NCBI GenBank assembly: GCA_023434145.1
Contig: JAEYTI010000113.1
Coordinates: 1-21,040 of the forward strand
Source of the DNA: Chloroflexota bacterium
Lineage (GTDB): Bacteria; Chloroflexota; Anaerolineae; Anaerolineales; Anaerolineaceae
DNA length: 21,040 nucleotides
Reading direction: 5' to 3'
The number at the start of each line of letters is the position of its first letter. Position 1 is the first letter of the stretch. The notes under the pieces are model-generated. The model saw only the letters and a program-made list of their open reading frames with translations. It did not search any database and had not been told where the DNA came from. Made by a program: the position numbers and the translations under genes. Of this stretch, positions 15,413 through 21,040 are shown one piece after another.

Positions 15413-15826
15413 ATGACAAAACTGCTCTATCTCTACTACAGCAATCCTATCTGGATTTCCTCGGGCAGCGAACCGTACCCGAAACCCGAGGAGCTGGCCC
15501 GGCGAATCAACAACGGCGAGTGGGCGCTGCCAGACGACGTGTGGAATCAAATCACGCCGCCAGACCCGATGCGGTTCAATGCAACTGTCCATGGCAGCAT
15601 CGTCATCGTAACCCCTGCTGCGCCGCCGCGGGTAAACAATCCCAACATCACCCTGCGCCAGCGCGAAGTGATGATGCTGTTGTCACAAGGGCTCACAGGC
15701 AAACAGGCAGCGCAGCGCTTCAACCGCTCGCCGCGCTGGCTGCGCATGCAAGTGCGGGCGGTAAAACAGGCGCTGGGGGTAAGCACATGCGCCGCCGCAA
15801 TTAGCATGATCCACCAGAGCAGGTAA
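15413..15826 (+). CDS. LuxR-type HTH transcriptional regulator, short
   Basis: A 137-residue DNA-binding protein. The C-terminal domain (about 78-137) is a LuxR/GerE helix-turn-helix: ITLRQREVMMLLSQGLTGKQ with AAQRFNRSPRWLRMQVRAVK matches the consensus LTxREREVLxLlaxGltnkeIA and following recognition helix. The N-terminal 75 residues (LLYLYYSNPIWISSGSEPYP and beyond) are not a receiver or PAS domain that I can recognise and may bind a ligand or partner. In the recognition helix the usual T-V-K-x-H is replaced by W-L-R-M-Q, so target specificity is likely unusual. GGAG six bases before ATG 15413 decides the start over ATGs at 15389 and 15401. It has its own strong promoter and is divergent from the small lipoprotein gene. 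Autoregulation is inferred only. Confidence 0.75.
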   Translation: MTKLLYLYYSNPIWISSGSEPYPKPEELARRINNGEWALPDDVWNQITPPDPMRFNATVHGSIVIVTPAAPPRVNNPNITLRQREVMMLLSQGLTGKQAAQRFNRSPRWLRMQVRAVKQALGVSTCAAAISMIHQSR

Positions 15827-15830
15827 GAAC

Positions 15831-15867
15831 ATTTGCGCGGGCAATTGGGAACTTTGCCCGCGCAAAT
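15831..15867. repeat. Perfect 14-bp inverted repeat upstream of a promoter
   Basis: ATTTGCGCGGGCAA (15831-15844) pairs fully with TTGCCCGCGCAAAT (15854-15867) around a 9-base loop. It begins 5 bases after the HTH gene stop and ends 6 bases before a TATAAT box. No U-run follows, so it may be a weak terminator, an operator over the -35 region, or both. Confidence 0.75.
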
Positions 15868-15873
15868 ACGTCC

Positions 15874-15879
15874 TATAAT
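15874..15879 (+). promoter_or_regulatory. -10 box for the PsbP-like lipoprotein gene
   Basis: A perfect TATAAT lies 19 bases before the ATG at 15899, giving a leader of about 12 bases with the ribosome binding site CTGGAGG inside it. The -35 region falls within the right arm of the inverted repeat 15831-15867 and has no clear consensus. Confidence 0.6.
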
Positions 15880-15898
15880 GAGAATACTGGAGGTTTTC

Positions 15899-16651
15899 AT
15901 GCGCCATTTAACACCCCGCGTTCTCATTTTGCTCCTTCTGACTGCCGCTCTCATGACTTCATGCGTAGTCGGTGTCGAATCCAGGCCGGTCGATGCCCCG
16001 AGGGAAGCTATGCCCGAGCAGCCAATGGCGACTGCCGCGGAAAAAGTCGTCTCGCTTGCTACCCTCACCGGTGTGCCCACCTTCGACCCGAACAACCCCG
16101 GGCCGACACCCACAGCGGTGTTTGGCCTGCCCGGCGCCACACCTGCCCCAACCCGTACTCCACTGGCTCCCTCCGATTCGCTGGCTGGCATGGGCCTGGA
16201 GATGGGTATGATCGCAGACCCATACGCACAGATCCAGTTATCATTTCCCGCCGGTTGGAGCATCACACCAGTGGATGAGGCCATAAAGGCGGAAGCGAAT
16301 TCGTACATCACGCTAATCGAATCTCCGCCGGATGCTGTGCCCAGCGGCATTCCAATGCGCCTGGAGCTGGTTGTGCTTAAGGGCGGGGACAACTACGAAA
16401 AGGCGCTCGAATTGCGCATGGAGGAGCTCCGCGGCCATGGCTGGGTAGCAGAAAGAAGCGAGGGGCTAAACTTGCCCTCCGGCGAACCCGCGAATATTTT
16501 TTGGCTAACAACGCCGGAAGGCCAGATAGCGCAAATGGTCACTGTCATCAATGGCAATACGATTCTGCTCACCGGCATGGGCGACCTGTTCCTGTTCAAC
16601 CCCATCGCCGCCTCGCTGCAGCGGCTCACCGCAAGCAAGCCTGGCGGATAG
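15899..16651 (+). CDS. Lipoprotein with PsbP/DUF1795-like domain
   Basis: A 250-residue exported lipoprotein. The signal ends in lipobox MTSC with Cys22. Residues about 50-95 are a Pro/Thr-rich spacer (NNPGPTPTAVFG and APTRTPLAPS). From about 108 the sequence IQLSFPAGWSITP, then ITLIESPPDA, LELVVLKGG, and the GQIAQMVTVINGNTILLTG strands resemble PsbP-like/DUF1795 (DcrB) domains, which often begin with a phrase like FSYPxGW and end with a sentence on conversion of the signal to noise-free hydrophobic strands. The role of such lipoproteins in non-photosynthetic bacteria is unknown. ATG 15899 with GGAGG at 6 bases is preferred over an in-frame upstream extension that would cover the promoter and hairpin. 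The next gene follows after 11 bases, so both are probably one transcript. Confidence 0.7.
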   Translation: MRHLTPRVLILLLLTAALMTSCVVGVESRPVDAPREAMPEQPMATAAEKVVSLATLTGVPTFDPNNPGPTPTAVFGLPGATPAPTRTPLAPSDSLAGMGLEMGMIADPYAQIQLSFPAGWSITPVDEAIKAEANSYITLIESPPDAVPSGIPMRLELVVLKGGDNYEKALELRMEELRGHGWVAERSEGLNLPSGEPANIFWLTTPEGQIAQMVTVINGNTILLTGMGDLFLFNPIAASLQRLTASKPGG

Positions 16652-16662
16652 GCAGGTGTAAG

Positions 16663-17583
16663 ATGCAAGAATGGCAGAAGCGTTTGAACGGCGATCCCAT
16701 CCCCTGGCTGCTCGAACCGGCGAATCCCAGCGTCCGCTATTGGACGCTGGTAAACCTCCTCGACCGGCCTGCTGATGATCCTGAGGTGCAGGAAGCCCAG
16801 GCAGCCATCCTTGAACAGCCGCTGATAAAGCAGTTGTTCGCGCTTCAGAAGCCGGAAGGCCACTGGGGCGAAGATGCCAGCAAACCTTACACCGCCGAAG
16901 GCGCGATGACCGTGCTTTCGCTGCTATTTATGTTCGGCGTACCGGCGGACGAGCGCACTCAGGCGGGCTGTAACAGCTTTCTCAACTACAGCCAGAACGA
17001 AATCGGCGGCTTTTCGATGACCAAAAAGCTCCGCAGCGGCATCTTTCCCTGCACCACCGGCGAGCACCTGCCCTTCCTGGTGTATTTCGACATGGCAAAT
17101 GATCCGCGCGTGCAGACCGCCTTTAAATTCCTGGTCGACGACATGGCCAGGGAAGACGCCCTAATCTGCGGGCGCTATGCCCACCAGGCGTGCCTTTGGG
17201 GAGCAATTTCCAAACTCAAAGGGCTGGCCTTTTTGCCTGCTGGCATGGTTTCAGAGCAGTCAAAGCATATCGTGGACCTGCTTGCCAACGCGCTGCTGGA
17301 TGCCCGCTACGACTTTGAAGGCGAGCATAAACGCTGGCTGACCTTCGGAGTGCCGCGCGCCTGGGATCTGCTCAGCGCGATAAAAACGCTCATCGCGCAT
17401 GGCTACGCGCAGGATGCGCGCCTTCAGCCACTGTTCGAGCGCGTGCTTGCGCTCCAGAGCGTGGAAGGGCGCTGGTTGTGTGGTTCGGTCTCACGCATCT
17501 GGCCGGTTGAGAAACGCGGTCAGCCAAGCAAATGGATCACGCTCGATGCGCTGCGGGTGGTGAAACAGCTATCCGGGGAATAA
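16663..17583 (+). CDS. Alpha/alpha-toroid (terpene cyclase/prenyltransferase-like) protein
   Basis: A 306-residue helical protein that starts MQEWQKRLNGDPIPWLLEPA and has repeats of the squalene-cyclase/prenyltransferase type: LQKPEGHWGED near residue 63 and LQSVEGRWLCGS near 265, each with the Q-x-x-(D/E)-G-x-W phrase. The pattern implies an alpha/alpha toroid. The cyclase DxDD and the zinc ligands of prenyltransferases are not evident, so enzymatic activity is unproven. Database relatives are, as I recall, sometimes labelled nitrogen fixation protein NifH; no P-loop is present, so that name would be wrong. The start is ATG 16663 after CAGGTG; an in-frame extension upstream would overlap the lipoprotein gene. 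Its last 15 bases overlap the end of the convergent GH1 gene. Confidence 0.7.
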   Translation: MQEWQKRLNGDPIPWLLEPANPSVRYWTLVNLLDRPADDPEVQEAQAAILEQPLIKQLFALQKPEGHWGEDASKPYTAEGAMTVLSLLFMFGVPADERTQAGCNSFLNYSQNEIGGFSMTKKLRSGIFPCTTGEHLPFLVYFDMANDPRVQTAFKFLVDDMAREDALICGRYAHQACLWGAISKLKGLAFLPAGMVSEQSKHIVDLLANALLDARYDFEGEHKRWLTFGVPRAWDLLSAIKTLIAHGYAQDARLQPLFERVLALQSVEGRWLCGSVSRIWPVEKRGQPSKWITLDALRVVKQLSGE

Positions 17584-18897
17584 CTTCAAAACCGACTCCG
17601 GCGCATACTTCTCCACGATCTCGGTTGAGATCGCGTTCTCCTTGCAGATCGCGCCGTACAGGTCCACCGACGAGCGGCGGATGCGCGCTTGCGTGGCATT
17701 ATCCAGACCCCACAGTCCGAAGCGCTGTGACCAGCCGCGCTCCCACTCAAAATTATCCACCAGCGACCAGTGGAAGTAGCCCTTCACCGGCCAATTGAAC
17801 TGAATGGCCCGCCATACCTGGTGCAGATGCTCCACAATATAGCGCGGGCGCAGCCGGTCATCGGGATCTTCCACGCCGTTCTCGGTGATGATCATCGGCA
17901 GGTTGTAGCCTTTGGCCCACCGCAGCGCATCGTGCAGCCCTTCGGGCCGGTGCGCAAGAAAGCCGGTGGCAGAGAGCTCAGCATCCTTGGGGTAATAGCG
18001 GCTGGCAAAGAAATCCTTAGCCTTCAGCGGGTTGAACGATACCTGCTCGCCGGTGTAGTAGTTGACGCCCACAAAATCCTGCGTGCCAATCGCCTCGGGG
18101 ATACGCGTGCGTTTGAAGAGGAAGCGGAAACGGCCATCCGCCAGCGTATCCAGAAAAGAGCGGTTGAAGCTGTCGGAGAACGTACGGGCCAGCGCCTTAT
18201 CGGCAGGGTTCCAGCCGTGGGCCGGGTACATGCCGCGAATATGGATTGCCGTGCCCACGCGCGCCTCGCGCTGCATCTGCTTGATCGCCCGGTACGCCAG
18301 CGCGTGCCCCTTGATCATATTCGCCATCACTCGGAAGGCCGCGCCCATGTCAGATTTGCCCGGTGGGAACGTGCCTTCCACGAAAGCGCTGTAGGTAAAC
18401 ACGTTCGGCTCGTTGATCGGGATCCAGTAGGTGCAGTATTCTTTCAGCGCATCCACGGCCCGGCGCACAAACGTCTCGAACAACGCGGGCGTATCGGGGT
18501 GCTCCCATCCGCCGCGCTCGAACAGCCACAGCGGCTCCGAAAAGTGATGCAGCGTCACCAGCGGCGTCATCCCGCGGTGATACAGCCCCCGCAGCATATC
18601 GCGGTACACGTCCAGCGCGTCTTCATTCCAGCGGTCCGGTTCCGGCTGGACGCGGCTCCACTCGATTGACAGGCGATGCGCATTCTGCCCCGTCTCTTTG
18701 GCGCGGTCGAAGTCATCGCGCCAGTGCCCGCCCCACCAGTCACACGCCAGCCCGGCTTTATCGCCGTTGCGGATCTTACCAGGCTGGTTTTCCCAGTAAG
18801 ACCAGTTGTTGTTATTATTGTTGCCCTCAACCTGATGCGAGGCCGTCGCCGTACCCCACAAAAAGCCCTGCGGAAAGTGAAAGGTAGCCTGCGGCAT
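17569..18897 (-). CDS. GH1-family beta-glycosidase
   Basis: A 442-residue family 1 glycoside hydrolase acting on beta-linked glucosides, galactosides or related sugars with retention of configuration. The N-terminal signature FPQGFLWGTATASHQVEG is complete. The acid/base is E163 (WIPINEPNVF) and the nucleophile E339 (PMIITENG). HHFSEPLW and GYFHWSLVDNFEWERGWSQR complete the sugar-binding loops. A run of six Asn follows the N-terminal signature (residues 26-31). There is no signal peptide, so it is intracellular. The start is ATG 18897 with GAGGGG about 8 bases upstream, inside the end of the DUF116 gene; the frame is open further upstream but only as a shadow of that gene. It follows the DUF116 gene after 2 bases, so both are in one operon. 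The 3' end overlaps a convergent gene. Confidence 0.92.
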   Translation of the reverse strand: MPQATFHFPQGFLWGTATASHQVEGNNNNNNWSYWENQPGKIRNGDKAGLACDWWGGHWRDDFDRAKETGQNAHRLSIEWSRVQPEPDRWNEDALDVYRDMLRGLYHRGMTPLVTLHHFSEPLWLFERGGWEHPDTPALFETFVRRAVDALKEYCTYWIPINEPNVFTYSAFVEGTFPPGKSDMGAAFRVMANMIKGHALAYRAIKQMQREARVGTAIHIRGMYPAHGWNPADKALARTFSDSFNRSFLDTLADGRFRFLFKRTRIPEAIGTQDFVGVNYYTGEQVSFNPLKAKDFFASRYYPKDAELSATGFLAHRPEGLHDALRWAKGYNLPMIITENGVEDPDDRLRPRYIVEHLHQVWRAIQFNWPVKGYFHWSLVDNFEWERGWSQRFGLWGLDNATQARIRRSSVDLYGAICKENAISTEIVEKYAPESVLKLFPG

Positions 18898-18899
18898 GG

Positions 18900-20144
18900 T
18901 TATTTCCCCTCCACCACAGACAGAAGCTGCTCCAGGTTCACGTCGGTGGTCACGCCTTGCTCGTGCCAGTGGTTCTTGCACCCGGCATAGTCCAGCAGCA
19001 CGCCCTGGGCAGGCACACCCGCATCGTGCACCATCCAGCCCGCATCCCAGTTGGTCAGCGCGCAAGAAACACCGACCACCCCGGCCCCTTGCAGCTTGCT
19101 GCACGAGCTTAGCCCAACCCCGCGCAGATCATCTGGCAGGATATAGGCTTCAAAGCCGCGCTTCTCACCCAGCCCGGTAATCTGCCGCACCCGGCAGCCG
19201 GGCGTGCAGCCAGCGCACTTATAGCCAAGCGAGGTCAGCTCGGCCTGGCATTTGGCATGATCCGTAGTGTCAGCCGCCTCCACCCGGCGCGAGCGGGCGC
19301 ACAGGCAGTCGGGCACGATGACGATTTTGCGCGGCGCGGCCATGTAGCGGTAGCGGTACGCGCGGGTGAGCACTTCTGTGCCCAGCATGCCCAGGTGATA
19401 CTCCACCGGCGTGCGTGTGATCAGGCCTGAGTCGTAGCGCCAGCGCGCCCGGCAGTCGCGGGCAAACGGTGAGTCGGGGCCGTCGATCACGTCCGCGATA
19501 AATTCGTTCACCCCGCGCGTATATTGGCCCAATGCCGCTTCCGCCTGCTCGGCGAAGTCATCCGCCAGCAGGAGGCAGCGCGCTAAAATAGCCTGCGCCC
19601 GCTGCTCATCCAGGCAGGCGAGGTAATCGCGCCATACCGCCATGTGATCGGCCTGCGCCCCCAACCCACCCGCTTGCAGCCAATCCACCAGCCGCCCTAC
19701 CAGTGGGGCGGCCCCACCGCGGAACGGCAGCGTATCCACCGGCCCGGCGTCGGGGTCGGCCTCCGGCTGGGAGAGCCCCTGGAGAAAGCCGCGCATGGCT
19801 TTCATCGGGCGCTCTACCTGAGACACCGGCATGCGGTCCTGCGTATCGACCAGCCAGGCCAGCACCGCCCCCGGTATCTGCGGCATGGAGATCGCCTCCG
19901 CGCCGTGCTCGCGCAGCAGCACACCCAGCACCAGCAACTCGAACGCCGCCTCGTCAAAAGAGGGCGTAAAGGTAGACTGCCCCTTCTGCGCCGACTGCCA
20001 CTGCAAGAAGCTGGTCACCGGCCGGGCCAGCGCCGTGCGAGCATCGGCCTGCCAGCAGTCGGTGAAGGCCGCGATCGTGCGGTAATATCCGGCAGAGCCA
20101 CCGCCGGGCAAATTCAACGTATAAGGGGTGGGTATGCGGTTCAT
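18900..20144 (-). CDS. DUF116-domain protein
   Basis: A 414-residue protein of unknown function. The C-terminal half (about 250-410) matches DUF116: EYHLGMLGTEVLTRAYRYRY, then IVIVPDCLCARS (C280, C282), a C-rich cluster at C299, C310, C313 and C317 (CAGCTPGC), VVGVSCALTNWDAG (C361) and GVLLDYAGCKNHW (C389). The cysteines suggest a bound metal or Fe-S centre; that is an inference. The N-terminal 240 residues are helical, not recognised, and include few cysteines. DUF116 proteins are often found beside radical-SAM or lipoate-related genes, but here the partner is a GH1 glycosidase two bases downstream. The start is ATG 20144 with AGGA at about 6 bases; a -10 box is at 20183-20188. It is probably cytoplasmic. 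Confidence 0.75.
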   Translation of the reverse strand: MNRIPTPYTLNLPGGGSAGYYRTIAAFTDCWQADARTALARPVTSFLQWQSAQKGQSTFTPSFDEAAFELLVLGVLLREHGAEAISMPQIPGAVLAWLVDTQDRMPVSQVERPMKAMRGFLQGLSQPEADPDAGPVDTLPFRGGAAPLVGRLVDWLQAGGLGAQADHMAVWRDYLACLDEQRAQAILARCLLLADDFAEQAEAALGQYTRGVNEFIADVIDGPDSPFARDCRARWRYDSGLITRTPVEYHLGMLGTEVLTRAYRYRYMAAPRKIVIVPDCLCARSRRVEAADTTDHAKCQAELTSLGYKCAGCTPGCRVRQITGLGEKRGFEAYILPDDLRGVGLSSCSKLQGAGVVGVSCALTNWDAGWMVHDAGVPAQGVLLDYAGCKNHWHEQGVTTDVNLEQLLSVVEGK

Positions 20145-20182
20145 AAAATCCTGTGAATGCTCAAGCAGAAAGGTTTCACTAC

Positions 20183-20226
20183 ATTATACATACGATGAAG
20201 CGTGGCAGAATGTTGCAGCCAACATT
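20183..20226 (-). promoter_or_regulatory. Promoter and possible operator of the DUF116-GH1 operon
   Basis: On the minus strand a perfect TATAAT reads 20188 to 20183, 39 bases before the ATG at 20144. The -35 region (about 20205-20211) has no consensus but overlaps a perfect inverted repeat AATGTTG-CAGC-CAACATT (20209-20226). A regulator bound there could block or assist the polymerase. The same palindrome lies 19 bases after the stop of the upstream zincin gene, so a weak terminator role is the alternative. Confidence 0.5.
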
Positions 20227-20244
20227 GAAATAAAGGGATAGGGT

Positions 20245-20889
20245 TTATGGCTTCACGAATGCCTTTTCCAGCAGCATACGGATACGCTCGCGCGTGCCAG
20301 AGGGGCCGCAGTCTTCCTTTTCCGTCCGGTAAACCTCCATCGAGCGCCCGTTGTTATGGATCACAGCCGAATCGGGCTGAAAGAAGACCCAGGCGGCAAC
20401 CGCTGCGTCATTCACCGATCCAGCCGCGTTCACCAGCATCAACCACAGAGGCAAGCTGGCCAGCGTGGGTGGGAGGATCAACAGCATAAGGACGCCCAAA
20501 ACCGTTAGGGACACAAGCGGCGCGGCAGAGATAGCAATCATCGTCCTGCGCGAGAAATACCAACCCTCTGCATTCACATAAAAACCAAGCGGAGTTATAC
20601 CATACGCAGGCCATGAGCCACTGCTACGCCAGATGACCAGCGCATGAATATTTTCGTGAAGCACAATCATGGTCCCGGCTGCCAGCAAAATGCCCCAGCG
20701 ATCAATCAAGGGAATTCCGCTGCTCGGAAACAAAAAATGTAGCGGGAAAGCCCTGTACACTACCTGCCACCCGACAGAGAAAACGCCCAATGCCAACAGC
20801 ACCAGAAGAATTTGCGGCACCCAATTCTTCCCAGGTGAAAGTGCGTAGCAGAACTGATAGTTGGGAGGCAAAGCACGTGTAGGCTGCAT
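20245..20889 (-). CDS. DUF3267-type membrane zincin (putative metallopeptidase)
   Basis: A 214-residue integral membrane protein. HENIH (H78, E79, H82) is an HExxH zinc motif in a hydrophobic helix, and a later NAAGSVNDAAVAAW (near 160-173) contains the conserved Asn-Asp pair expected for DUF3267 putative zincins. About four hydrophobic segments are seen: 27-45, 65-78, 118-138 and 143-160. The family is uncharacterised; intramembrane proteolysis is only inferred. I start at ATG 20889 because AGGGTGA lies just upstream and because a candidate promoter (20918-20945) would place the transcript start after the alternative ATG at 20922. The C-terminal tail is charged and cytoplasmic. It is on the same strand as the DUF116 operon but separated by that operon's promoter. 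Confidence 0.75.
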   Translation of the reverse strand: MQPTRALPPNYQFCYALSPGKNWVPQILLVLLALGVFSVGWQVVYRAFPLHFLFPSSGIPLIDRWGILLAAGTMIVLHENIHALVIWRSSGSWPAYGITPLGFYVNAEGWYFSRRTMIAISAAPLVSLTVLGVLMLLILPPTLASLPLWLMLVNAAGSVNDAAVAAWVFFQPDSAVIHNNGRSMEVYRTEKEDCGPSGTRERIRMLLEKAFVKP

Positions 20890-20917
20890 GGGAATCACCC
20901 TAATTCTTTTAATGTTA

Positions 20918-20945
20918 AGCATAGCGCCAAAAGTATTTTAATCAA
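20918..20945 (-). promoter_or_regulatory. Candidate promoter for the zincin gene
   Basis: On the minus strand TTGATT (20945-20940), a 16-base spacer, then TATGCT (20923-20918). Each box matches 4 of 6. The expected start near 20912 leaves a leader of about 22 bases to ATG 20889. The remaining bases to the window end (20946-21040) show no gene or repeat. Confidence 0.4.
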
Positions 20946-21040
20946 AGAACCACTTTCGCCGGGTGCGTTTAAATTTCTTGGATACTTCCCAGTTTGTTGG
21001 TGGGTTGAGGCAGGGGGAAAAATTTTACCAGCCACAAACC

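Noticed and set aside
17770..18669. 299-residue plus-strand open frame opposite the GH1 gene
   Set aside because: The GH1 frame has all family motifs; the opposite frame is Arg/His/Val-rich without motifs.

Overview
The window is high-GC bacterial chromosome. Its gene content points to a Chloroflexota bacterium, probably Anaerolineae-like. I base this on family resemblance and on five lipoproteins, several with Thr/Pro/Gly/Asp-rich spacers of a kind common in that phylum; there is no rRNA or marker gene to prove it. I found no tRNA, rRNA, CRISPR array, transposase, phage gene or plasmid gene. Most genes are housekeeping or cell-surface functions, many of them uncharacterised families.

Layout. 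Bases 1-476 hold an inverted pair of REP-like palindromes and no convincing gene. A minus-strand block follows: a lipoprotein of unknown function (1558-2433), a YbjN-domain protein (933-1394) and a GNAT acetyltransferase (477-896). The divergent gap 2434-2738 carries a perfect 28-bp-stem hairpin and a promoter whose -10 box sits 6 bases before a start codon, implying a leaderless mRNA. Next is a tight plus-strand operon of three related zinc-ribbon proteins (2739-5336), two of them ending in membrane segments, then a YqeK-like HD hydrolase of lower GC content (5352-5990) and a third REP-like copy. From 6112 to 11397 lie a membrane-anchored phospholipase-D-family protein, a membrane-anchored M20 peptidase (CPS1/PM20D1 type) and a large HerA/FtsK-type ATPase with a coiled-coil tail.

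Bases 11698-14642 hold two tandem paralogous lipoproteins. Each is built from two PRC-barrel-like modules, the first interrupted by low-complexity loops. Strong terminators separate them, and one orphan terminator lies upstream of the first. A convergent small lipoprotein (14787-15191) is divergent from a short LuxR-type HTH regulator (15413-15826) that has a near-consensus sigma70 promoter. Then come a PsbP/DUF1795-like lipoprotein (15899-16651) and an alpha/alpha-toroid protein (16663-17583). On the minus strand, a DUF116 protein (18900-20144) and a GH1 beta-glycosidase (17569-18897) form an operon, preceded by a DUF3267 membrane zincin (20245-20889).

How the genes may work together: the zinc-ribbon trio is the clearest candidate for an undescribed system, since it has matched CxxC-x14-CxxC ribbons, shared Pro-aromatic barrel-like segments and translational coupling. 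The PRC-barrel lipoprotein pair is the second. The remaining neighbours do not form an obvious single pathway, and nothing here looks like a classical defence island.
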